Positions 1 through 6,029 of a DNA stretch of 11,575 nucleotides are shown piece after piece. Source of the stretch: DAOTVC01 sp034437215 (GTDB taxonomy: Bacteria > Chloroflexota > Anaerolineae > B4-G1 > SLSP01); NCBI GenBank assembly GCA_034437215.1, contig DAOTVC010000080.1:1-11575 (forward strand), in the 5' to 3' direction. The translations under genes and the position numbers were made by a program. Position 1 is the stretch's first letter; the number at the start of each line of letters is the position of its first letter. The notes under the pieces were generated by a model. The model made no database searches. It saw only the letters and a list, made by a program, of their open reading frames with translations, and had not been told where the DNA came from.

Positions 1-181
1 ATGTCGCATCCAGCCTTCGGGTCGGATGAGGGTTGAAACTACGGCAACGGGGCGCGCCCGGGCGGGATTCTGATCGCATCCGGCCTTCGGGTCGGATGAG
101 GGTTGAAACATGTGATTGCTCACGGTGCGGGGCGAAACCCCCAGGTCGCATCCGGCCTTCGGGTCGGATGAGGGTTGAAAC
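1..181 (+). repeat. Duplicated CRISPR block, copy 1
   Basis: This stretch (repeat 1, spacer 1, repeat 2, spacer 2, repeat 3) is identical base for base to 287-467. The shared features include the rare CCAGCC repeat variant and the A at the first base of the second repeat. Bases 1-2 (AT) also equal the last two bases of spacer 4, so the duplicated unit probably continues left of the window. Confidence 0.97.
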
Positions 182-1044
182 CGGCATTCGTGCGCGACGC
201 ACGCGTACGAGCGCGGGGTCGCATCCGACCTTCGGGTCTGATGAGGGTTGAAACCCGTCCCCGTCCCGGATCTCCACCTTGCCAGGATGTCGCATCCAGC
301 CTTCGGGTCGGATGAGGGTTGAAACTACGGCAACGGGGCGCGCCCGGGCGGGATTCTGATCGCATCCGGCCTTCGGGTCGGATGAGGGTTGAAACATGTG
401 ATTGCTCACGGTGCGGGGCGAAACCCCCAGGTCGCATCCGGCCTTCGGGTCGGATGAGGGTTGAAACGAGAAAGCCGCAGAGGTGTTGGAGCTGGACTTT
501 GGTCGCATCCGGCCTTCGGGTCGGATGAGGGTTGAAACGGTATCTCACTCCAAGAATTACGTACCGGGGCGCGTCGCATCCGGCCTTCGGGTCGGATGAG
601 GGTTGAAACTCGATACTGAACGTGGAGCGTAGCCGCGGCTCGTCGGTCGCATCCGGCCTTCGGGTCGGATGAGGGTTGAAACCAGTAGTGCAGGAGGGCT
701 CGGGCTGCGCTCCTGGGTCGCATCCGGCCTTCGGGTCGGATGAGGGTTGAAACAATATAGTCGGGAATGAACTCCATCGGGCCTGGACGTCGCATCCGGC
801 CTTCGGGTCGGATGAGGGTTGAAACGACATCAGCGGGGCGTGGACGGAATCGGACGTGGCGGGTCGCATCCGGCCTTCGGGTCGGATGAGGGTTGAAACT
901 TGTATTCTTTCTCTATCAGACGGGGTTCGGACATAGTCGCATCCGGCCTTCGGGTCGGATGAGGGTTGAAACAACACCAAGACCTGGCGGCCCTATGGCT
1001 ACGACCGGTCACATCCGGCCTTCGGGTCGGATAAGGGTTGAAAC
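3..1044 (+). CRISPR. CRISPR array, 15 repeats / 14 spacers (distal part)
   Basis: Fifteen copies of a 37-nt repeat begin at 3, 73, 145, 218, 289, 359, 431, 502, 573, 646, 717, 789, 863, 936 and 1008. Spacers are 33-37 nt. The repeat starts GTCGC, folds as a hairpin (CATCCGGCC, loop TTCG, GGTCGGATG) and ends AGGGTTGAAAC. The GTTGAAAC end is the usual 3' end giving the crRNA 5' handle, so the array should be transcribed on the + strand with its leader left of the window. Variants: CCAGCC in repeats 1 and 5; A instead of G at the first base of repeats 2 and 6; three substitutions versus consensus spread over CCGACC and GGTCTGATG in repeat 4; and GTCAC plus GGATAAG in repeat 15. The degenerate repeat 15 marks the trailer end. 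From memory, the same layout (GTYGC, hairpin, AGGRTTGAAAC) occurs in Thermus repeats linked to type III systems, so type III or I is likely. No cas gene is visible to settle this. Confidence 0.98.
287..467 (+). repeat. Duplicated CRISPR block, copy 2
   Basis: Exact second copy of 1-181, offset by 286 bp, so spacers 5 and 6 equal spacers 1 and 2. After the repeat ending at 467 the sequence diverges: spacer 7 is unrelated to spacer 3. A 286-bp unit is four repeat-spacer units long. This fits unequal recombination between repeats rather than independent re-acquisition. Confidence 0.97.
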
Positions 1045-1085
1045 CACTCCAAGAGCAGGCGTGAGAGCCAGTTGACGCTGGGTAA

Positions 1086-1379
1086 GTGACGTACTTCCGC
1101 TATGCGGAATGCCGCACCTGGCTCCGCCGCCTGGACGAGTGGATACGGCGCAAACTGCGCTGCTTCCGGCTCAAACAATGCAAACGCCCCCAAGCCATCT
1201 TCAACTTCCTACGTCAGCTCGGCGTCTCCAAGTGGAGCGCACGTGAGCTGGCGGGAACGGTAAGGAGCTGGTGGCGAAAGTCGCGGTGTCCCCAGGCTCA
1301 TCAAGCGATGAACAAGGCGTGGTTCGAGGCTCTTGGACTCGGCATTCTTTTCCAGAGATATGTGAGGTTACAACCGTAG
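1086..1379 (+). pseudogene. Group II intron reverse transcriptase/maturase, C-terminal fragment
   Basis: About 97 codons remain of an enzyme that is normally 400-600 aa. The fragment matches the group II intron maturase-specific (GIIM, domain X) region: TYFRYAEC, LDEWIRRKLRC, LKQCKRPQ, LGVSKWSARELA, then a PQAHQAMNKAWFEALGL stretch and a short tail. No HNH endonuclease domain follows. An in-frame TAA at 1083-1085 sits immediately upstream, and the GTG at 1086 is only a nominal start. If bases 1088-1091 (GACG) were removed, TGG GTA AGT would join TAC TTC CGC and read W-V-S-Y-F-R, close to the usual sequence at this point, so a small insertion at the break is possible. The YXDD-bearing catalytic domain that should precede is gone. 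The fragment is almost certainly non-functional as a reverse transcriptase. Confidence 0.92.
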
Positions 1380-1383
1380 AAGA

Positions 1384-1455
1384 AACCGCCAGGTACGGAC
1401 CCGTATGCCTGGTGGTGTGGGAGGACGGGGGCCGTGAGGCCCCCTCCTACCCGAT
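1384..1455 (+). ncRNA. Group II intron domains V and VI with 3' splice site
   Basis: Domain V: 1385-1393 pairs with 1408-1416 (one G-U at 1388/1413). A 2-nt bulge TG at 1406-1407 follows, then 1394-1397 pairs with 1402-1405 around a GACC loop. The catalytic triad is probably CGC at 1387-1389. Domain VI: 1419-1421 pairs with 1450-1452 and 1422-1425 with 1445-1448. Then 1427-1433 pairs with 1438-1444, closed by a GTGA (GNRA) tetraloop. A1449 is bulged seven bases from the 3' end, the normal position of the branch-point adenosine. The fold is intact although the rest of the intron is lost. The maturase stop codon at 1377-1379 lies directly before domain V. Confidence 0.88.
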
Positions 1456-1460
1456 ATGGA

Positions 1461-1853
1461 TCATGCCGGGCGATTCAGATGTTTGACCATGATCTGCGGC
1501 ACCTGCGTGAAGTGCCCGTCGGCGGTGAGCAACAGGGCACTGTGCTCCATCGCTGAAGCGGCAATCCACAGATCGTTGGTGGGAATGGGACGACCTTGTT
1601 CTCGCAGGTAGGCGTAAATCACGGCGTAGCGCTCGGCTGTGTCTGCGACCATGGGAACGAGCCCCACGCGAGGCGATTCCAGAAAGGCTCCCAGTTCCTG
1701 ACGATTGTGTGCTGTGCGGCTCCCAGCCGCGAAGCCGGCTAATAGCTCTCCATAAACAACCAGCGGGATCAAGATCTTATCCGCCCGCTGAATTACCTCG
1801 AGGGTGAACCCATCCCCTAATTTGAATGCTGTATAGGCTGAGGTGTCAAGCAT
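1461..1853 (-). CDS. vapC: VapC-type PIN-domain toxin (endoribonuclease)
   Basis: This 130-aa protein has the size and layout of VapC/FitB PIN-domain toxins, which are Mg-dependent RNases that typically cut tRNA or rRNA when free of antitoxin. The expected acidic residues are present: D3 in MLDTSAY, E36 in VVYGELLAG, D94 in PTNDLWIAA and D112 in LLLTADGHF. The ATG at 1853 is chosen because it places MLDTS at the N-terminus. The frame stays open upstream, but that part overlaps the antitoxin and does not look like PIN sequence. The antitoxin stop lies 8 bp upstream, and a GGTGAG sequence spanning that stop could serve as ribosome binding site, so the pair is probably translationally coupled. 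The stop codon lies 5 bp from the end of the intron remnant, which runs antisense to it. All key residues are present, so it should be active. Its RNA target cannot be predicted. Confidence 0.93.
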   Translation of the reverse strand: MLDTSAYTAFKLGDGFTLEVIQRADKILIPLVVYGELLAGFAAGSRTAHNRQELGAFLESPRVGLVPMVADTAERYAVIYAYLREQGRPIPTNDLWIAASAMEHSALLLTADGHFTQVPQIMVKHLNRPA

Positions 1854-1861
1854 GAGGGGGC

Positions 1862-2119
1862 TCACCGCCACAGCCCCGCATCGATGTCTCGCTGTTCTTC
1901 CAGGATCCTGCTGAACTCGCGGGCTTGCTCCTGGGTCCAGGTGCCTGCCAGATGATCCAGATCGTGTGAGATGCGCGGCTCTTGTGGCCTTCTTTGCCCC
2001 ACGGCCTGTTCTAGCAGACGAACCACGTAACGATTCATGCTGATCCCGCGCCGCTCGGCTTCCCGCTTGAGGGTCGTGTGCAGCTTTTCGTCCACACCAC
2101 GTACGGTAAGTTGCTTCAT
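1862..2119 (-). CDS. vapB: VapB/FitA-type ribbon-helix-helix antitoxin
   Basis: An 85-aa protein. Residues 1-42 (MKQLTVRGVDEKLHTTLKRE, then RGISMNRYVVRLLEQAV) form a ribbon-helix-helix DNA-binding domain of the FitA/VapB sort. The charged C-terminal half (with EQAREFSRILEEQRD) would wrap the PIN toxin. The start is either ATG 2122 or ATG 2119. The GGGAGG site at 2127-2132 sits 4 nt from the first and 7 nt from the second, favouring 2119. It is the first gene of a two-gene operon with the toxin directly behind. Dimers should bind the repeated elements in the promoter just upstream and repress the pair (established for the family, inferred here). Confidence 0.92.
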   Translation of the reverse strand: MKQLTVRGVDEKLHTTLKREAERRGISMNRYVVRLLEQAVGQRRPQEPRISHDLDHLAGTWTQEQAREFSRILEEQRDIDAGLWR

Positions 2120-2126
2120 CATTACG

Positions 2127-2132
2127 CCTCCC
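2127..2132 (-). promoter_or_regulatory. Ribosome binding site of vapB
   Basis: GGGAGG on the - strand, 7 nt from ATG 2119 and 4 nt from ATG 2122. It argues against an upstream ATG at 2164, which lies inside the promoter. Confidence 0.75.
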
Positions 2133-2134
2133 AC

Positions 2135-2176
2135 CTGAATGCACTTTTTGAAATTATACTGCATTCACTTTTTGAA
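2135..2176 (-). promoter_or_regulatory. Repeated operator elements over the vapBC promoter
   Basis: Two 18-bp direct repeats, 2135-2152 and 2159-2176, differ at two positions only. On the - strand they read TTCAAAAAGTGAATGCAG and TTCAAAAAGTGCATTCAG. Their centres are 24 bp apart. The inner parts GTGAATGC and GCATTCAG are also inverted with respect to each other. One copy fills the spacer between -35 and -10, and the other covers the start-site region. This is the layout expected for autorepression by a ribbon-helix-helix antitoxin. Binding is inferred. Confidence 0.75.
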
Positions 2177-2181
2177 GTCAA
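2153..2181 (-). promoter_or_regulatory. Sigma-70 promoter of vapBC
   Basis: On the - strand, TTGACT (2176-2181) and TATAAT (2153-2158) are separated by exactly 17 bases. The -10 is a perfect match and the -35 matches 5 of 6. Transcription would start near 2146, giving a short leader of about 27 bases before the ATG. This is the strongest promoter match in the window. Confidence 0.88.
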
Positions 2182-2273
2182 CCCTCTTCTCTCGGAGCGG
2201 CAGGATCTGGGACATCTTTGTAAGCTAATGAGGTCGCGGCAGCTGGGATGCCCCCACGATTCTTTTCAAGGGA
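2182..2273. other. Intergenic gap, no gene seen
   Basis: Between the GH94 gene end and the vapBC promoter. I see no convincing ORF, RNA gene or strong terminator here. The only short inverted motif (GGG ATG CCC near 2246-2255) is too weak to call. Confidence 0.5.
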
Positions 2274-5006
2274 CTACCTTCGAGTGTTCAGGGTGACCTC
2301 GATGCGGTGGGCGGACGCCGGATCCAGCGTCGTGAGCCGTGCGCGCTCGATGCGCAGGCTATCGCCCGGTGCTGTCATAGGCAGCGACACGTCGTTGAGC
2401 GTGGCGCCGGTGATGGTGTACTCCCCATAATCCAGTGCCTCGGGGTTCCGGTAGATGATCCTCAGAATCCGGTCGGCGAAGAGGGTCTGAACGCCGGCCT
2501 GCCCTGTCGCGTCGAACTGCTCCTGAACCAGTCGCGGGGTCAGCTGTAGATCACCCATCGCTCCTTGCACACCGAAGGCCTCCGTGATCAGCGTGAGCAG
2601 GTACCAGCTGGCAGAGCCGGTGAGGTAAGGATAGACCCCGCGCCCGCGGGGGGTGATGTACTCCGGCAGACCGGGATAGATGCGGCTGCCGGCGAAGTCC
2701 TGGCTCTGCTGGTAGATGCCGTTGAGCACATGATATCCTTCGCGCACAAAGTCGCGCCGGTAGAGGGCGTTGGCGTACATCACGGCCATGTGGGTGAACA
2801 TCGCGCCGTTCTCTTTGTGTCCGAAGGCGAATCCGAAGCAGCGCCCCAGGTTGAGCAGCACCTCTCCGAAATCGGTGTTAAGGCGCGGACCCCCCACGCT
2901 GGTGTCGTAGAGGTAGTGGTTGACCGTCCGCACCATCTCCGCGGCCTGTTCATCGGTTGCGACGCCTGTCATCAGCGCGAAGACCTGGCCCGTGAGCGTC
3001 ATCCGGACGCCGTTGGGATGATCCCCTTCGACGCGCCGCCCGTCGTTATCGTAGTAGCCGTTGAACCACCCGTAACCGGCGGCGTCCTCGATCCACTCCT
3101 GCTGGCGCAGCTGATTGGTGAGCCAATCGGCCTTGGCGTCGAGGTCGCGCGCCAGATCGTCCGGCGGGACGGTGATCTGCTTGCCGGAAACCGTACGCTG
3201 CACCTCGTCGAAATAGGCCTGCAGCCTCTCGCGCTTGGCTGCTACGAGGTCATAGTTCACCGGCGTCGTCAGGGTGTCCAACAGCGGCTGCAACTCGACC
3301 GCCAGCGCGACCCCGGTCACCTCCTCCTGGGCCAGACGCCGGCTCAACTCCGCCAGCCGGCGCAAATTTCCGGCGTAGAGCGCCGTGAAGGCGGCGCTCT
3401 CACCCCGCTCAGGGGCCATATCGAGCCCATCGTTCCAGTCCGCCCCTTCCAGCCGAATGACGTTGTGCTTACCCACATTGAAGAAGGCGGTGAGGTGTTG
3501 GACGAGCAGGTGTTCCAGGACGCTGCCCCGGTAGGGGCTGCCGTCGGCGGTCTGGAGCGCGGTACCCTCTTCCGGCTGCCACGACGCATCCACCTGCTGC
3601 GCGCGGTGGGTGAAGGCGTCCTTGAAGTAGGGCTGCTCCTCCAGCAGGAACGCCAGATCGCCGGTGCGGTGGATGTAGAGTCGGGTGGTCAAGAGCGGCC
3701 ACGCGCCGTGGTCCATCCAGACGCGGGGGATGTCGTTGCGATCGGCCTTGAATTCGCCCGGCGCGGTTCCGATGATGGTCGCGTTGCTGCCGTCCATGCG
3801 CACACCGGCGAAGTTGCCGAGCAACAGCGGGCGCACGTCCTCCCGGGCCATGAGCAGGAGCGAGAGGAGATCTTGCCAGAGGTCACGCCAGCCCCGCCCG
3901 CCGCGCCCGTAGTCGTGATAGGGCAGGAAGGAGTTGCCGCACCAGCGGCGCAGCGTCGGCTGGAGGGCGACCCACTGCATCCAGGCGTCGAAACGCTTCT
4001 CACCGGTGGAGATAGCGAAGGTGTCCAGCCGTCGTCGCCAATCTTCCTGGGTTCGCTTCAGCCAGAGCGCGGTCTTTTCCCTGCTGCCATAGCGCTCCAC
4101 CAGGGTCGCGGAGTCCATGCCCTCAACGATAGCGAGGATCAAGAGATAGGTGCGGCTTTCGCCCGGTGCCAGAGTGATCTCGGCAAAGCGCAGCCCGCCC
4201 AGGGCCTCGTAGCCGTCGATGGTAGTCCCTGCTGGGACGCCGGGCTGATCTCGGACGACGGCCTCGGGCCAGTCCAGGGTACCGCCTTCACCGACGAAGT
4301 CCTCCACAACGGGGAAGAGAGCCACGGGCGCGGCGCCGTCCTCCTCGACACCCAGCACGGCGTAGGTGACGGTGTTGGGCATGTGCCCTCGCTCGTCGAA
4401 GGAGAGTGTGGGGGTGACCAGCACGCCATGTTTCTCCGTACGGATCCGGTGTAGCAGCGAGGTGACGTGGCGGTGATCGCGCAGGTTGTCGGCGGAGCGC
4501 CCGTAGATGGGCAGCGCTGCGATCGGGATGAGCTCGCACGGCTGCGCGCCGACGTTGGTCAGCGTGACCTGCATCAGCTCGACGTGATCATCGCTCGCCG
4601 GGACGACGTTGGTGATCCGGGCCTGCAGGCCCAACGCCGGGTTGGTACGCGTCACTCTCTGCCACAGCATACCGGCTTCAAGTTCGACGCTCTCCTCCCC
4701 CAGCGTGCCGGCGATCTGTGCGGCGCTGTTGCCCGTCGCCGACCAGGTCTCTCCCCCGGCGGTGCGCAACCAGAAGTTGCGCGCCGCTCGGGAAAGGTGC
4801 AGGTCCTCCACGGAGACGGGCGGCAGCAGAAAGCTGTTCTGGCCCGTCTTGGCATCGCCGTGGAGGGTGGGCGTGACCACGGAGATCATCCCAGCCTCAT
4901 TGACCAGCGGGAAGTAGAGGTAGCTGGTTCTGTGAGGGGCGCCCAACGTAAAGGTGCCCCGTTCATCGATAAAGTGCCAGCCCTGCGGATCTCTCTCGCG
5001 ACTCAT
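2274..5006 (-). CDS. GH94 glycoside phosphorylase, probable laminaribiose phosphorylase
   Basis: A 910-aa cytoplasmic enzyme of the GH94 inverting phosphorylases, which use phosphate to split a beta-glucosyl disaccharide into alpha-glucose 1-phosphate and a sugar. An N-terminal beta-sandwich (about 1-290, with HFIDERGTF and ADNLRDHRHVTSLLHRI) precedes an (alpha/alpha)6 barrel. Barrel motifs are GWRDLWQD (372-379), DWNDGLD (523-529, holding the presumed catalytic Asp), HKENGAMFTH (730-739) and LTGSASW with T796. The last two correspond to the phosphate-binding His and Thr of the family. The length fits known laminaribiose phosphorylases (about 900 aa) better than cellobiose (about 800) or cellodextrin (about 980) enzymes. 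Substrate is inferred from size and from the neighbouring laminarinase and long-chain phosphorylase. ATG 5006 is chosen because AAGGAG at 5013-5018 lies 6 nt from it but abuts ATG 5012. It is the last gene of the operon, 42 bp after the reductase. Family confidence is high, substrate moderate. Confidence 0.88.
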   Translation of the reverse strand: MSRERDPQGWHFIDERGTFTLGAPHRTSYLYFPLVNEAGMISVVTPTLHGDAKTGQNSFLLPPVSVEDLHLSRAARNFWLRTAGGETWSATGNSAAQIAGTLGEESVELEAGMLWQRVTRTNPALGLQARITNVVPASDDHVELMQVTLTNVGAQPCELIPIAALPIYGRSADNLRDHRHVTSLLHRIRTEKHGVLVTPTLSFDERGHMPNTVTYAVLGVEEDGAAPVALFPVVEDFVGEGGTLDWPEAVVRDQPGVPAGTTIDGYEALGGLRFAEITLAPGESRTYLLILAIVEGMDSATLVERYGSREKTALWLKRTQEDWRRRLDTFAISTGEKRFDAWMQWVALQPTLRRWCGNSFLPYHDYGRGGRGWRDLWQDLLSLLLMAREDVRPLLLGNFAGVRMDGSNATIIGTAPGEFKADRNDIPRVWMDHGAWPLLTTRLYIHRTGDLAFLLEEQPYFKDAFTHRAQQVDASWQPEEGTALQTADGSPYRGSVLEHLLVQHLTAFFNVGKHNVIRLEGADWNDGLDMAPERGESAAFTALYAGNLRRLAELSRRLAQEEVTGVALAVELQPLLDTLTTPVNYDLVAAKRERLQAYFDEVQRTVSGKQITVPPDDLARDLDAKADWLTNQLRQQEWIEDAAGYGWFNGYYDNDGRRVEGDHPNGVRMTLTGQVFALMTGVATDEQAAEMVRTVNHYLYDTSVGGPRLNTDFGEVLLNLGRCFGFAFGHKENGAMFTHMAVMYANALYRRDFVREGYHVLNGIYQQSQDFAGSRIYPGLPEYITPRGRGVYPYLTGSASWYLLTLITEAFGVQGAMGDLQLTPRLVQEQFDATGQAGVQTLFADRILRIIYRNPEALDYGEYTITGATLNDVSLPMTAPGDSLRIERARLTTLDPASAHRIEVTLNTRR

Positions 5007-5012
5007 GGTCAT

Positions 5013-5018
5013 CTCCTT
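5013..5018 (-). promoter_or_regulatory. Ribosome binding site deciding the GH94 start
   Basis: AAGGAG on the - strand is followed by ATGACC and then ATG at 5006. The first ATG (5012) is directly adjacent to the Shine-Dalgarno and therefore unlikely to be used. Confidence 0.75.
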
Positions 5019-5048
5019 GTCGGCCTGTCGTTCAACAGCGTGGTCCTT

Positions 5049-6029
5049 CTACGCCGGCCAGATTTTGCGACCCCCGCCCGGCGGTGTGATCTCAGCAATA
5101 CGCGCCAGCTCTTCGTCGGTCAGGTCGGGCAGCGATGCAGCTTGCACGTTCTCTGCCAGCTGTTCGGGCGTCTTGGCGCCGGGTATGCCCACGCTGACGG
5201 CGGGGTGGGCCAGCACGAACTTCAGCGCCAGCTGCGCCAAAGTGCGCTCCTGGGCCAGGGGACGCAAGCTATCGACCTTTTCCAGATCCTGCAGGAAGAT
5301 CTCGCGCTCGTCGGGGTTCTTCTGCCAGCGCCGGCGCCAGTCGTCCTCATCGAACTCGGTATCCGGGCTGAACTTCCCCGTCAGAATGCCCATGGCAAGC
5401 GCGCCACGCACGATGACCCCGATGTCGTGTTCCTGGCAGTAGGGAAAGATCTCCGCCTCTGGGGTGCGATTGAGGATGCTGTAGTCGATCTGCAATGTGC
5501 CGCAGCCACCGTCGGCATTGAAGGCCTTCAGGTATTCGAAGTCGCTGGTGCTGACACCGTAGGTCCGGATCTTGCCTTGCTGCTGTAACTTCTGAAAGCC
5601 TTCCACAAAGATCTCCATTGTGGGATCACGGTAGTGGATGTGACACTGCATGACGTCGATGGTCTCCGTCTGCAGGCGTCTGAGGTTGCCCTCCACGCCG
5701 GCGATCAATTTATCGACGGTCGTGTAGGCTGAGTGCTCGTGCTCACCGTCGTAGTTGCGCCATCCGATCTTGGTGCCGACTACGAACCTATCACGCCGTC
5801 CCTGCATCGCGCGTCCCAGTAACTCCTCGCTGTGACCGTCGCCGTAGACGTCGGCGGTATCGAAGAAGTTGACACCTGCATCCAGCGCCGCGTCGATCAT
5901 GCTCAAGGAGGTCTGATCATCGGTCGCTCCCCAGGCATCACCGCCGATGGCCCACAGGCCGACGCCGAGTTCAGTGACCTCAATGCCGCTCTTGCCCAAC
6001 GTACGCTTTTCCAGAGAGTGTGTCATCAT
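5049..6029 (-). CDS. Aldo/keto reductase
   Basis: A 326-aa single-domain (beta/alpha)8 oxidoreductase of the aldo/keto reductase superfamily, normally NADPH-dependent. The catalytic tetrad is complete: D57 and Y62 in FFDTADVYG, K87 in VVGTKIGW and H130 in DVMQCHIH. The C-terminal half holds the usual segment with SVGIPGAKTPEQLAENV, which carries the cofactor phosphate contacts in this family. Its ATG overlaps the stop of the upstream phosphorylase gene by 4 bp (ATGA, 6026-6029), with GGAAGGAG at 6040-6047 inside the end of that gene, so translation is coupled. ATG 6029 is 10 nt from that site and is preferred over ATG 6026. No signal peptide, so it is cytoplasmic. The substrate is unknown; position in a beta-glucan operon suggests a sugar or sugar-derived aldehyde or ketone, but family members are promiscuous and it could be a general detoxifying enzyme. 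Confidence 0.92.
   Translation of the reverse strand: MMTHSLEKRTLGKSGIEVTELGVGLWAIGGDAWGATDDQTSLSMIDAALDAGVNFFDTADVYGDGHSEELLGRAMQGRRDRFVVGTKIGWRNYDGEHEHSAYTTVDKLIAGVEGNLRRLQTETIDVMQCHIHYRDPTMEIFVEGFQKLQQQGKIRTYGVSTSDFEYLKAFNADGGCGTLQIDYSILNRTPEAEIFPYCQEHDIGVIVRGALAMGILTGKFSPDTEFDEDDWRRRWQKNPDEREIFLQDLEKVDSLRPLAQERTLAQLALKFVLAHPAVSVGIPGAKTPEQLAENVQAASLPDLTDEELARIAEITPPGGGRKIWPA

Larger units (their letters stand above)
1076..1455 (+). mobile_element. 3' remnant of a group II intron
   Basis: This is the last ~380 bases of a group II intron: the maturase-domain end of the intron-encoded protein, then RNA domains V and VI, ending in CCCGAT. The ribozyme domains I-IV 5' part and the whole reverse transcriptase catalytic core are missing. 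The left junction cannot be placed exactly, but maturase-like coding begins by about 1080-1092, only ~40 bp after the last CRISPR repeat. The 3' splice junction should lie after base 1455, because domain VI with its bulged A and the terminal AY dinucleotide are all present. The element is presumably immobile and unable to splice by itself. Its tail could still be recognised by a maturase from an intact relative. Confidence 0.9.

Noticed and set aside
120..980. 286-codon - strand frame across the CRISPR array
   Set aside because: It is a translation of the repeats (recurring FNPHPTRRPDAT and FQPSSDPKAGCD blocks), not a gene.
1045..1120. A sixteenth CRISPR repeat after repeat 15
   Set aside because: After a spacer-sized stretch the sequence starting GTAAGTGACG shares only a few bases with the repeat and lacks GTTGAAAC. 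It already belongs to the maturase remnant.
1461..2144. A 227-aa version of the PIN toxin starting at 2144
   Set aside because: The extra N-terminal part overlaps the antitoxin gene in another frame. The PIN fold begins exactly at the ATG at 1853.
2182..2273. An intrinsic terminator for the phosphorylase operon
   Set aside because: No stem of useful length followed by T residues on the - strand could be found.
2565..5588. Very long + strand open frames (629 and 373 codons) opposite the GH94 and reductase genes
   Set aside because: They are antisense shadows caused by high third-position GC. They have no recognisable domains and low-complexity composition, while the - strand frames carry full enzyme motifs.
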